A DNA stretch of 64,000 nt from Tilletiaria anomala UBC 951 (Eukaryota > Basidiomycota > Exobasidiomycetes > Georgefischeriales > Tilletiariaceae). Made by a program: the position numbers and the translations under genes. Of this stretch, positions 1 to 10,507 are shown piece after piece (within the stretch, counting starts at the first letter, position 1; every line of letters begins with the position of its first letter). Below the pieces are notes generated by a model, which did no database searches, was not told the origin of the DNA, and worked only from the letters and a program-made list of their open reading frames with translations. Where the stretch lies: positions 32,119-96,118 of the forward strand of contig NW_013546950.1 in the NCBI RefSeq assembly GCF_000711695.1, written 5' to 3'.

Positions 1-423
1 CACGGCGGATGTAAAGTTTGCTATTATGCCGTAGCTCTCGTTCAGAACGTAATTGCGCCCCGTGCCAAAGTTACCATTGGAGCTGCCTTGCCAGTAGATC
101 AGCACTGGGTCGCCTTGGTATGTGTCGCGGTGGAAATTGTACGGGACCGCATTGCTGCCGGAGAGATTGTTGATCCAGATTGGCGAGCCGGTGGTGGCGT
201 TGAGGATGTACAGCCCTTGGGGTTCTGTTAGGGTCGAGACGAGGAGGTGACCATCGATGACGGACGCATTCGGCGAGGTATAGTTCCAATGCACGGACAC
301 TGGTGTTAGGTCAGGAGCGGTGATATACGACGTTGCATTCGTAACGGGATCTTGTTGCGCTAGTGTCAACGCCGGGGCTGCTAGCGCTGCCAGCGAAAAC
401 AAAAACGACTTTGAGCACATCAT
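1..423 (-). CDS. Arylsulfotransferase-like secreted protein, 5' part only
   Basis: The minus-strand frame opens with two adjacent ATGs (423-421 and 420-418) and stays open for 141 codons to the window edge, so the 3' part is missing. It starts with a signal peptide: a hydrophobic run FLFSLAALAAPALTLA followed by a probable cleavage site. Further in are GDPVLIYWQGSSNGNFG and GRNYVLNESYG, which resemble fungal arylsulfotransferase family proteins (Arylsulfotran_2, beta-propeller fold). Several N-x-S/T sites (NAT, NYT, NAS, NLS, NES) fit a secreted glycoprotein. An in-frame stop lies just upstream of the first ATG, which supports this start. Family assignment is from remembered motifs; the substrate is unknown, and many fungal members have no proven sulfotransferase activity. 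Confidence 0.75.
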   Translation of the reverse strand, partial: MMCSKSFLFSLAALAAPALTLAQQDPVTNATSYITAPDLTPVSVHWNYTSPNASVIDGHLLVSTLTEPQGLYILNATTGSPIWINNLSGSNAVPYNFHRDTYQGDPVLIYWQGSSNGNFGTGRNYVLNESYGIIANFTSAV

Positions 424-1589
424 GTCACATGAAGCTGTGGCGCCTGGTCTGACTTGATCGTCGTCACGGCGGTCTAGTTGGGTCAGCGCAAACGCTTGAC
501 TTTCTGTGAGCAGGGGGGACCTCGACTCGAACGCGAGGATGTCGAATGTGGAGGTGTAGACTGCAAGTGCGGTGTATCTCCAGCTGTGTGGTCGGTGCCC
601 AGGGCAGAGAAGATTGGGGGGTCTGCCGTGGTTCGGAGACCCCTGAGCATTGTTGAGTTGGCAAACGAAAGAACGTCGCGGATCAGAATCAAGGATTAAC
701 GCGACGGGAACGCATATGACAATGCTCACCGCTCACTGCTCACTCGCTTTGCGACGAGCTTAAAATGGTGCTACCTCACAGCCCCGCGCTGAAGACTCGC
801 GACCTTCGGGAATGCAGCGCTGGCAGCTTCCTGACTTTCGTAATGGTAATGTCAATGGCGAGACAAAGTTCACCCTCACGACCTTCTGTGCAGGGTACCA
901 AGCACCCTCCCACGGGCCCGAATATGTTAATGCTATAGAGAAGTAGACTCTACCACAGAGGTTGAGACCATGCAATTTGACCATTGATTGATTCAAGAGC
1001 CGCTGAGTCGCAACTTCAAGCGTTATTTGTGGTGGTGGGGAGGGGGGGAGGCTGGCAGGCGCAACGGCCGAGAGCCGAGAGGCGCGAGCTGGCTAGAGAC
1101 ATTCCGCCCCTGAATCACACATCCTTCATCGCATCGTCATTTAGATTCGCTGTGCCAACCTATCACGAGCGAGGTGTGCATATAAAATGCAATTAGTAAG
1201 GGGGCTGCCGGTAGATGGCACGCCACCAGCTGCCATGGAAAAGGCAAGAATGTCGGCGCTCAGTGCCATCAGGCCAGGTCGCGCGCACAGCTTCCCAAGC
1301 GCATGCTGAGCCCTGGACACCGCTTCTTCGACCCACACATGGAGAAACGGCCGCACAGTCTGGACTCGGGAAGCAATGCTCTATCGGCATGGGCTGTACT
1401 TTACTATGCCACATGGGATGAACACCTTGCAGAGTGGACTGGCGCAATGGCTTACCAAGAGGGTTCAAGGTGTCCTCTGCGACATGACTTGCACTTTCAC
1501 CGTACCAGCAAATCCACGGGCCTAGAACGTCAAGCTATGCGTCGATATCATCTACATGCGTCCCCTTGCATGCATAAAGATCCATATGA
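424..1589. other. Intergenic, no gene recognised
   Basis: Short ORFs occur in all frames, but none shows a recognisable domain, a signal peptide or credible splicing. The part next to 424 is presumably the promoter of the arylsulfotransferase-like gene. The rest borders the decayed reductase copy and may be older remains of it. Confidence 0.5.
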
Positions 1590-2460
1590 TTTCCAATAGC
1601 GAGGCCAACTCAGGCTGCATGTGCTCGTCACTCAGCTCGCATTGGAAGGCCTTGGCATTCTCTTGCTACTGCTGTTGTGAGGAGCTCTTCGGGAGCGCAA
1701 CGATTCCGTGTTGCACCGAGCAGCTCAGCATCACTTGCGCTGGTGTCTTCCGCGCCGCCTGAGAAATGGATCGGACCGTCGGATCGTTGAAGTAGTTTCC
1801 GCGTGCAAGAGATCAGTAAGCTGCGTTCGTGCGCAAGGTGGAAGAAATTCAGTCGTCGGCCTTGAACCATGGAAGCTTGGTGCACAATGACTACTCACCT
1901 TGAATGGCCACACCCCTATTCTCACAATGCTTTCTTAGCTCCTTCTGCGCAAAGAAAGGATGGCACTCGACTTGGTTGCAGATTGACCAGACCTTCTTGC
2001 CTTCTTCGCTCTCTGTAACTCCTCGACGTGATGCCTTCCAAAGTTACTGACGCCCAGCAAGCGGATCTTGCTTTTTTCTCATAGCCTAAAGAGCGTCGCC
2101 CATGGCTTCAGGAGAAAGGACTTGCTGCCGTCCGGTTCGTGCAGCAGCACCAGATTGATGTGTGGCATTTGCAGCTTTGCTAATGAAACGAGCGCGGCGG
2201 AGAGTGTCGTTTGGCCACCGCCCATGATGTGTGCAAGGACGTGGACGGCAGGCAGGCGCATGAACTTCTCAGTCGGTAGCATGTATCCCACTGCACTCAA
2301 CAAGGTGATGGCGCTCACTCATTCGTGAACAGTTTCTTAGTGAAAAATAGCTCCTCCCTCGGCACCTTGACCGAGTTGATCGTGTTTGCCCACTACTTTC
2401 TCACTGCGGTAATAACGTGCGTCGTTCACATGTCTGTAACCACCTTGGTCGATGGCATGT
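1590..2460 (-). pseudogene. Aldo/keto reductase pseudogene
   Basis: Minus-strand fragments match the aldo/keto reductase fold in the right order but in changing frames. They are AIDQGGYRHVNDARYYRSEK (cofactor-side GYRH motif), VKVPREELFFTKKLFTNE, LQMPHINLVLLHEPDGSK, KIRLLGVSNFGRHHVEEL (the GVSNF signature), NQVECHPFFAQKELRKHCEN, and NYFNDPTVRSISQAARKTPA leading into an ALPKSS active-site-type motif. At least two frameshifts (near 2420 and 2010) and two in-frame stops interrupt it: TGA just before EKSKIRLL, and TAG between SSSQQQ and QENAKAF. One apparent remnant intron follows VAIQ. No continuous protein can be made, so this is a relic rather than an active enzyme. Confidence 0.7.
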
Positions 2461-2480
2461 ACGAGCTCGAAGGTACACGA

Positions 2481-3020
2481 GGACCCGCTCATGAGTCACG
2501 CTCGGATGCTGAAGCGTGGCATGCTCTATGCCCGTCGGCCAACTTGTTGGTGCTGGACGACTGGTTCAGCATGCCATACAGCGCAAACGAAGAGAAACTC
2601 GGTGACATCGTTGACAGCTCCGAACGGGAGAATCATGGAGCCTGCCGAATACGATTGCAGGTGCCAGGAGCTGGTTCCTCGTACACAGGCACACAGTCAT
2701 CGGTGACATCTACCGCAAGACCGCAAGTCATCCTCTTGTGCTAATATATACCTGGCACGTCGCTGCAGATGACGGTGACGTCAAGTCGAGGAGCGCCACT
2801 CGGAACTCGGAACGCGCCAGCTATGAAACGTCATTCGCTTCTTATGGCCTTCTAAATCCTATTATTGCCCCTTGTCCATCACGCTTAAATGCCAACGAAC
2901 CAAGTCATCCGCTCGAAGGGTACTTGAACAAGGCTTAGCACGCGAGCTCGCAGGAGCGCTGGCGAGGCACCTTGCTAACTACAAGCTGGCAGCGTATGCA
3001 TCCGCGAGCGCCTCATCACG
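2481..3020. other. Intergenic upstream of the cation exchanger gene
   Basis: No supported gene. The left part may hold the eroded N-terminus of the reductase relic; the right part is the presumed promoter and leader of the exchanger gene starting at 3021. Confidence 0.45.
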
Positions 3021-4446
3021 ATGCTGCGCTTGCTGACGACGAGACGAGGCGCCGTGATGACAAGAGGTATCACTGCAAGGTCGCAGGCGGGTACGGGACA
3101 AGGCGGCGTCACGACTGATGGGAATCTTCTGTTCAACCTCAGCGCCTTCATTTCTGGCGTGTACATGCTGGAGCGGGGCGCTGACTCCTTCCTTGACAAC
3201 CTCGCAGTGTTTGCAGGTCGCCTCAGAGTGAGCGAGACGCTCGTCGCGCTGCTGACTGCTGGTGCGGAATGGGAGGAGGTAAGCATGTCGCATAGCATCC
3301 CTATAGAATCTGTATTGCAAGAATACTCATCGTGGCGGCTGTCTGAAATGAACTTCTTGCGTGCAGCTGGTTGTCGTAGCTGCTGCAATGTTTGAGCGCA
3401 ACTCTGCATTGGCGTACGGCAACATCGTCGGGAGCTGCATCAGCAACATCCTTGGCGCTTTCTCACTCGGCCTGCTCTTCGCTGCACCGGGTCCGTCGAG
3501 GCACGCTGCTTCTTCTCTACTGGCTTATGGCAGCGCTGACGATCAAGCCGTAGCACCTAGACCACCTTCAACCACTGCCGGTGCATTCGACGGCAGCGCG
3601 CGGATCTGCGCCATCGCACAGTTCCTCTTCACTGTGCTGGCCTCGGCGCTACTCCTCTCGCCCACGCCATCAGCGAGAGCAAGGTTAATCAAAGGGACAC
3701 TTCTGTTGGCATTTTTTGCAGCGTACATGGGTGCAGCAGCGTGGGCAATCTACAGGGGTGTCCTCGCGGCTCCAGAGGGCAGCGACGACAGCAGCTCCAG
3801 CGAGAGCGGCAGCGGCAGCGACGCGTCATCAACCGATTCCCCCACTGGTACAGAGTTCCAAGCGCAGACAGCTTCTGTTGCTCCTGCAGACACGGACTGC
3901 GAGACAGCACCGCTGCTGCAGACGCGCTTTGTGCGCAGCTCGACAAGCGACTCGCTCGCTGGCGCCGTGCTACGCTCCTTTTTGAGGAGCACGGTAGCAT
4001 GCGCAGCGCGCATGCTCGTCGGCCTGCTGGCGCTCTCGCTGGCGGGGCTCGTGCTGTCGCACTCGGCCGCGGGCATCGCCTCGTCGCTCGGGCTCTCGCA
4101 GACCGCGTTTGGCCTGACGCTGCTGGGCGTGACGACAACGCTGCCAGAGAAGATGCTGGCGGTACTCGCAGGGCATAGGGGCAGCACCAGCGTGCTGGTA
4201 AGCGCCGCGGCGGGCAGCAACATGTTCCTGCTGACGCTGTGCGCTGGCGTCGCGGTGCTTGGTGAGGGGAACGGCACTGCCCCCGTCCCTGTCTCGAGGG
4301 TGTCGATGGCATGGATGCTGCTCTCGTCGGCGCTGCTGCTCGCAAGCGTCCTACACGGCCACCCGACGCGCTGGCAAGGCTGGCTGCTGCTTGTTCTGTA
4401 TGCCGTCTTCCTCGGCTCTTCCCTTGCAATGGATCTAGTGCGATGA
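3021..4446 (+). CDS. Sodium/calcium (cation) exchanger family membrane protein
   Basis: Two exons, 3021-3278 and 3367-4446, flank an 88-nt intron (GTAAGC...GTGCAG, phase 0) and encode 445 residues. The fold is that of CaCA-family exchangers, which move Ca2+ or other cations against Na+, K+ or H+: two alpha-repeat halves separated by an acidic Ser-rich loop of about 60 residues (SSSSESGSGSDASS). The second repeat is clear (FGLTLLGVTTTLPEKMLA, then AAAGSNMFLLTL). The first is degenerate: LVALLTAGAEWEELVV followed by GNIVGSCISNILGA, where GTSLPE and GNxxGSN are usual. About ten hydrophobic helices can be seen. No signal peptide is evident. Ion preference and membrane location cannot be read from the sequence. 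The start is the first ATG before the first helix; Met13 is an alternative. Confidence 0.75.
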
Positions 4447-5065
4447 GTATGACAAGGCAAAATGGCGTGCCGAAGGAAGAGCGTGTGAGAATCTTGCTGG
4501 CTTCGCGTGGTTGCTAGCAGGGACCTGAGGTTTAGATTAAGGTTGCAGTACCATTTCTCAGCCGAGTTGGATGCCCTGTTTCACGCGGGATCCAGCCCCC
4601 TGCGGTGTGGTGCGGTGGGTGCGGTGCAGTACAGCTCTTGCTCTCGCTCTCGCGCACAGGCGCTCTTAGCCCTTATCGGACATGGCTTCCATCGCGGTGG
4701 CCGACACGACATGCGGCATTAGACCAGTGTGCTATCGAGTTGCTAGAGGGAGTCAGTGAGGCCGCGCCTGTTCGCGCGCATCCGCAATTCTGTTTTTCTC
4801 GCTGCGTGTGTGCCTGTGCGCTACGAAGCTGCGACAGTCCCACTACATTTGCACAGTCAGCCAGGGTGACACGCCTCGAGACTCGTTCCAGCACGGACGG
4901 ATGGGTATGACAGCAACTCTTCGCCAAACTGAAACAACAGCCAGCACGTCGGAACTTGGGGTGCTGTTGCATGTATATTGCCTTCGACAGCGCATACGAC
5001 AAGCTCGCACAAGACCAGACGCAAACGGATTGCAGTCCGTGCCGACGTCGGTCAGCCCAGCCAAG
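4447..5065. other. Intergenic between exchanger and thioredoxin-PITH genes
   Basis: The 3' region of the exchanger gene and presumed promoter of the next gene. Short ORFs here have no recognisable content. Confidence 0.5.
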
Positions 5066-8000
5066 ATGCCAACCGCCATCAACAGTGTCGCCGGTGAGTT
5101 CGGTTGTCGCTCGTGGTGGCTATGGTTGGCGCTGGCGCATCCTATGCACGCTTATCGCGGCGATGCGGTGCTGCGCAGAGGAAGGGCGATACTCTGGCCC
5201 GACAGGTTGAGCTTGATGCTGACGACTCACTTCGTTGCGTGCTTCACTGCCACGCGCCTCTTCAGAGCTCGACGCGACCCTCGCCTCCGCGGGAGGCAAG
5301 ATGGTCGTGATCGATTTCCACGCGACATGTGAGTCTGGCGGCGCACATCGCGTGACTCTCTGCTTGCTGTCATCGCTGCCCCGCTGCCCGCTGATACGTA
5401 TTCCCTCCACTCGACACGTGCAGGGTGTGGCCCTTGCCACGCGATCGCACCAATCTACGATCGGCTCGCCTCGCAGTACGCCAGCGACATCTTCCTCAAA
5501 GTCGACGTCGACCGCGTGCCGGACATTGCGCAGCGATATAGCGTCACCGCCATGCCCACCTTTATTTTTATCAAGAACAAGGCCCCCGTCGAAACACTGC
5601 GCGGCGCGAACCCGCAGCAGCTGCAGGTGCTCTGCCAGAAGCACTCTGGCGGCGCGTCCGGCAGTGGAGCCTTCAGCGGAAATGGTCAGAGCCTCTCGGG
5701 AGGCAGCGGCAGCAGTACTAGTGGCAGTGGCAGTGGCGCCGGGGGCGTCAATGCGCCAAATGTACGTCTTGAAAACCTCCTGCCTCTGCTCATCCTTGGC
5801 GGCTACGTGCTTTACGTCCTCTGCAGCAAAAGCTGAGAGGGGGCGTGGCGTGCGGCGCTCGCCGTGGGTTGGGGTATGCAATTTGGAATGATATTGCTTT
5901 GTCTTTCCCCCTTTGCTCGCCTTGTGATTTCTATAGCACTCGGTGCTGACTTCCTCCTTGTCTTGCCTCGGACCTGTCTCCTTGCTTTGCAGAAATCGCT
6001 CCTCTCGCAGATCGACCAATCGCGCTCGCTAGCTCTCAACGAACAATCCGCGCACCCGCTCAAGAGCATCATCAAGGGCCCCAGTGGCGACTCGTACCTC
6101 GCGTCGGACGCTGATGAGCAGCTGCTCATCCAGCTCGCGTTCAGCCAGAAGGTCCGCATCTCGCACATCCTCCTGCACACCACGCCTTCGGCCGCCGCAC
6201 AGGCACCCAAGCGCATCAAGCTCTACGTCAACCAGCCCAACCTCGGATTCGACGATATCGACGACGGCGGCTCGACCGCACCGGCGCAGGAGCTCGAGCT
6301 GGCCGAGGACGACGTCAAGAGTGGGCCCAGCGGCGGCGGGGGGCGCGCGGTGCCGCTCAAGTTTGTCAAGTTCCAGAACGTCGACTCTCTCGCCATCGCC
6401 GTCGTCGCCAACCAGGGCGGCGAGGAGACGACGCGCATCGACGCACTGGACATCTATGGCGTTGCAATGGAGGGTATGAATATGGGCGAGCTGAAGAAGA
6501 TCGAGGCCGAGGCTGAGCCTCGCGGCTGGAACGGGCGCCTGCCGTCGCGCACGGGTCTCAAAGGCGGCTCGGGCGGCGCAACGCCACGATACTATGCCCC
6601 AGGCTTTGCCGGTGGCCACCACGGCTGCGCTAAAGGCGGTGCTGCTGCTGCGACGCTCTCGCCTGACCGCTCGCGCACCTCGGCCGAGACGGACGCTTCG
6701 CATGCATCCACACCTACCGCCTATGGGCACTCGTTGAACGGTGCGGGGGGTGGCGGTGGCGTCACAGGCCACAGGCGTCGCAGCAGCACGTCCACGTCGC
6801 GCACGAGCATCCCCACGAGCTTCGCGGACGATGAGGAGGAGATCGAGCGCGCGTTCAAGCCGATGGCGCCGCCGCGCTTCACGGCCAAGGACGAGGAGGA
6901 CCTGTTGATGCTCGGCGGCCGAGACCCGGCCGCTGCCGCCGGGGATGGCGCCGATGGTGCAATGGGCGATGGAGTCAGCTTGTTCAGCTGGCACACCGCC
7001 CCGCTCGCGCTCGCGCTCGCTCCGCCCCTCGGGGCACTGCTCGGCGCCAAGGCGGAGCACTGGAGCAATGCCATCTTGCTCTTCCTTGCTAGCTTTTGGC
7101 TGTATCAGTTCATCAGAGGTGAGTGCTAGCGGCTGGTTGCGAACGAATCCAAGTTGGTTTGCACAGCCCGCTCACCTCATGTACGTTTGTCAGTTCCATG
7201 GGACATGTACTACGCCGCGCGGACACGCAAGGTCCTGCATGCTGACATGGTTGCCGACGAGCAGCAGAATGAGACGCCGGAGCAGCGGCAGACGCGCTTG
7301 GCAGCGACGGCCGAGCTTCATCGCGCAGAGCTCGTCGCGCTCGTCTGGTGCATCGCCAGCCCCGTCGCTGGCGCCTGGCTGCTGCATTGGCTCCGAGAGA
7401 CGCTCACCGACGGCTCGGACTATCTGAACACCTTCAACATCCGCCTGTTCATGTTCTCTGCTGGCATCAAGCCGTGGATCCATGCGTTCAAGCTGATCCG
7501 CCGCCGCCTGCTTTTCCTGCAGGAAGAGGTGCACTATCCACACTCGCAGGTCGAGCAGCTCTCGCGCCGCCTGCGGCAGATGGAGGCGGAGATTTCGGCA
7601 TTGCGCAAGATCTTCGCGACCAAGGGTGACGTGCGCCTGCTACGCGACGGAATCGACACGCCACTGGCGCAGCTCAGCAGGGCCGTGCGCAAGTATGAGA
7701 AGAAGGAGGAGCACCTCCGCCTCAGCGCCGAGGATAAGTTCAATCTCGTCGAGAGCCGCCTTGAGGATCTCCTGCGCGAGGTCGCCATCAACGCCGAGCT
7801 CATTGAGGTCGAGCGCCGCGAACGCGAGCGCATCGCCAACTTGCCCATGTCCCTGTTCCAGGCCGTGCGCTATGCCTTGGGCCGCAGTGGCGCTGGCTCG
7901 TCGACGCAGCAGCACCACTACCTCCACGATGCCCCGCGAAGCTTGCCGTCCACCACAGCGCTCGGCATCGGGGATACCCAGGGTGGCTTGGGCAGCCCGA

Positions 8001-8488
8001 CTGGTTCGGGCTTCGTGCCGCTGCATCAGTACCCCGCTCCGCCTGGAAAGTCTGCGGGGCCGCCCATTGGGCCTAGCACCAGTACCAGCAACGGCAGCGC
8101 CGCCGCCGCCGGCAGTAGCGGCGCAAACAGTGCTAATGGTGGCCCTTCGCCGACCAGCAATGGAAGTTCTTTGCCAGAGATGTACCTGCACTCCATCCCG
8201 CTCTCGCCCAATTCGCGCTCGGCCCCCTGGTACGAGAGAGGGTCCATGTGGTATTTGTTCCGTGAGTCATGTATTTTCAACATCGGTGATTCACAGTCAT
8301 CGCATGTGCTGACATCCATTTCTCTTGCAGTGCCGCTCAACTTGACCAACTCGGCGCTGAAGCTCGCTGGAGACAAGGCTAAGAGCCTGACGGACGACAC
8401 TTACTACCAGCAGACGATGCAGCAAGCGCATCACCCCGCCTTTGTCGCCGCACAGCACAACTACAAACGCATCGATCACGCAAAGTGA
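5066..8488 (+). CDS. Thioredoxin-PITH protein fused in frame to a coiled-coil membrane protein
   Basis: Six exons (5066-5093, 5266-5328, 5424-5761, 5993-7118, 7194-8261, 8331-8488) join in frame into 926 residues. Residues 1-110 are a thioredoxin domain with the redox site WCGPC and cis-proline AMPTF; the codon for the active-site Trp is split by intron 2. A Gly/Ser linker follows. Residues 144-305 are a PITH domain (DADEQLLIQLAF, LELAEDDVKS, VPLKFVKFQNVDSL), together the TXNL1 architecture of a proteasome-associated thioredoxin. The frame then runs without a stop into a low-complexity stretch (RRRSSTSTSRTS, DDEEEIERAF), two or three membrane helices from about residue 470 (LALALAPPLGALLGA, ILLFLASFWLYQFIR), a helix ALVWCIASPVAGAWLL and a long charged coiled coil. 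That second half resembles a separate family of uncharacterised fungal membrane proteins. It may be a true fusion, or two genes sharing a frame, the second starting near ATG 6475. Confidence 0.7.
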
Positions 8489-8956
8489 TTTCCCTGCCTT
8501 TTTACAGCAACAATCGTTTTCGACGGAGCACATCATATCATCTCGTTTCGGTCCTACAATAAAGGTATCTGGTTATCGCGTCCACTCGTTCATCATCCGT
8601 CCCATTTCCTCTGTTTTCCGCGGCTTTTACTTCCATCTGTCGAAGGGACAGCTTCAAGCAGCTTGCTTTTGCCCCTTTCATCCGAAGGGCCCTACATCAA
8701 ACAGGCAGCATTCATTACGACTACATGGCATTCGAACCATACACGCACTGTTCAGTTTCAAGGTGTGATGATATATCATTAAAAGGAAGTTTCTTTTGTT
8801 CGGCATTCGGTCATTTGTTCGGGGATTCATTTGTTTCTCTCCTTTTTCACACGCACACTTTGTAGCATGCCACTCGATACCAAACACACTGTCAACACAT
8901 CATCTTCTGTGTATGCATGCATGGGAAGCCAGTGATGCGGAAGGGTACATGCAGCG
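8489..8956. other. Convergent 3' intergenic region
   Basis: AT-richer, pyrimidine-rich stretch between two converging stop codons. It probably holds the 3' UTRs and polyadenylation regions of both neighbours. No gene seen. Confidence 0.5.
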
Positions 8957-10102
8957 TTATGCGGCTGGTGGTGCAGATTGGGCGTCTGCCGTCGCTGCCT
9001 CGGTTGATGGAGCAGCTGGCGATGATTTTGGACCTGCGGATTCGACGTCCCGTTGAGCGATCGCAGCTCCGATCGCACGCTTGGCAAGGTAGCCTCGCTT
9101 GTTGGGTGAAGCGTAGTATACTGACGAAGCAAAACGTTAGCAGGCGAGTACCTTTGGCCGTTGCTACAGCTTACTGCCACAAAGACTCACGTAAGTCTCG
9201 CTTCTTTGTTGGCTCTGCAGGCAGTGGGAGCAACTTGCCCTTCTCGATCCACTTGTGTGGCTTGACGAGCGCGGTCAGACTGAGGCGATTGTAGTACCTG
9301 CACTCGACGCTACCCCCTACGCGTTCAATGCCTTTAATAGCGCTTTGTGAAGCTTTGGAGACGATGAGGTTGATACGAGTCCGTAGGCGCGTCGCTCCGT
9401 CGGCGAGAATCTTGACGCCGTCTTTAACCTGATGGATGCAGCGGCTGTGAAGTAGTTCTGCGGCTGTTATGGGCTGGGCGGGATCTAACAGGCCCAGGTC
9501 TATCCAATACTGAATGCGGTCCAGGTTGACGGGTGCGTACTCATGGCCGTGACTTTCGAAGTAAGTAACACATTAGCACTGCATGAAACGCAAGGGTCGT
9601 CCAGTAAAGTGATTTGAGCACCTACATATTTGTAAAGCCTCTCTTTGGGAACCGACGCATGATCGGTGTTTGACCGCCCTCGAAGCCTGGCGTAGGCTTG
9701 CCATTGCCGGACCTTGCCTTCTGTCCCTTGTGTCCTCTTGTAGCGGTACCGCCCCTCCCTGACCCAGGACCACGACCCAGTCGTTTTCGCTTTACGACCG
9801 CAAAACGGTATGCGTCAGACTTGAAGGGGTAAGAGCGCAAAGAAAAAGGACGTGCTCACGTTCTTCGTCGGTACGGCTGGCTTCAAGTTGCCAAGGCTGA
9901 TGGGCCCCAGCGCTTCCGAAGCATATCCTCTCCGTTGAATTGGACCTTGTGAGAAAGCGAGGGTCATTCCAAGTGTCACCCGCGAAGTGCTGCCGATGGC
10001 GTGAGCAGCCTGAGCCGTGGCGGCAGTGGTGGCGGCGGCAAGGGCTCCCGACCCACTGCGCAGAGACAGCAGGCCGAGAGAGCGTGTGAGTGAGGCGGAC
10101 AT
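8957..10102 (-). CDS. MRPL10: Mitochondrial large-subunit ribosomal protein uL15m
   Basis: Four exons (10102-9860, 9789-9626, 9552-9191, 9120-8957) encode 310 residues. Three introns of about 70 nt have good donors and acceptors. The protein begins with a basic, Ser/Ala-rich, acid-free leader typical of mitochondrial import. The uL15 core follows: [20 protein letters not shown], then KSRSG-type KARSGNGK, then [20 protein letters not shown]. The mitochondrial continuation is [20 protein letters not shown]. It binds 23S-type rRNA in the mitochondrial large subunit. The exon-2 acceptor at 9790 was chosen because it puts KN directly before RKRLGRG; an earlier in-frame acceptor would leave a 40-nt intron, too short for this genome. 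The gene is divergent from PRP28, with 405 bp between the starts. Confidence 0.88.
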
Positions 10103-10507
10103 GGTGAGCTGCTACAGGGTGTGTGCACAAACTCTCCTGTAGGTGCGCCTCGAAATTCCGTGAAGCAGTAGCAAAAGGCTTTGAGTATTTCAGATCAGAC
10201 ATGGAAGCAGGCTGGAAGAAGAACGAGAGCTCCGGCAGTGAGAGCGGAGAGGATGGATGAAGGGGACTGACAACGGGCGGAACGGCTTACGGCCGAGAGA
10301 AGTCAAACCTCCTTCTCCTCGATGCAGGTTCAGCTCTGGCTGTCAGCAACTCAGCAGCAAGCCAGCACTCGGATCCATGATTATATATTCGGACCTGGTT
10401 GTTCTATTTATATGCACTTCATGCGCATTGAACAGGGCCCTGAAGACGAGATTACGCCTGCTGTGTACATTCCGAAATCGCAGTGCAGAGCCATTTCTCA
10501 AGGAATC
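10103..10507. promoter_or_regulatory. Shared promoter region of uL15m and PRP28
   Basis: 405 bp between two divergent ATGs, so both promoters must lie here or overlap the leaders. An open frame runs upstream of the PRP28 ATG from about 10322, but it lacks family similarity and is taken as leader. Confidence 0.45.

Noticed and set aside
2325-2744. 139-residue plus-strand ORF
   Set aside because: Overlaps the antisense of the reductase relic and shows no domain.
3689-4429. Long minus-strand ORF opposite the exchanger
   Set aside because: Arg/Ala/Cys-rich shadow of the exchanger's helices and acidic loop.
5120-6019. 299-residue minus-strand ORF opposite the thioredoxin-PITH gene
   Set aside because: Lies wholly antisense to well-supported exons and has no domain; typical shadow of high-GC coding sequence.
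10322-10507. Upstream in-frame extension of PRP28
   Set aside because: Not similar to Prp28 N-termini, and the conserved start MSRKEPLSVEALL begins at 10508.
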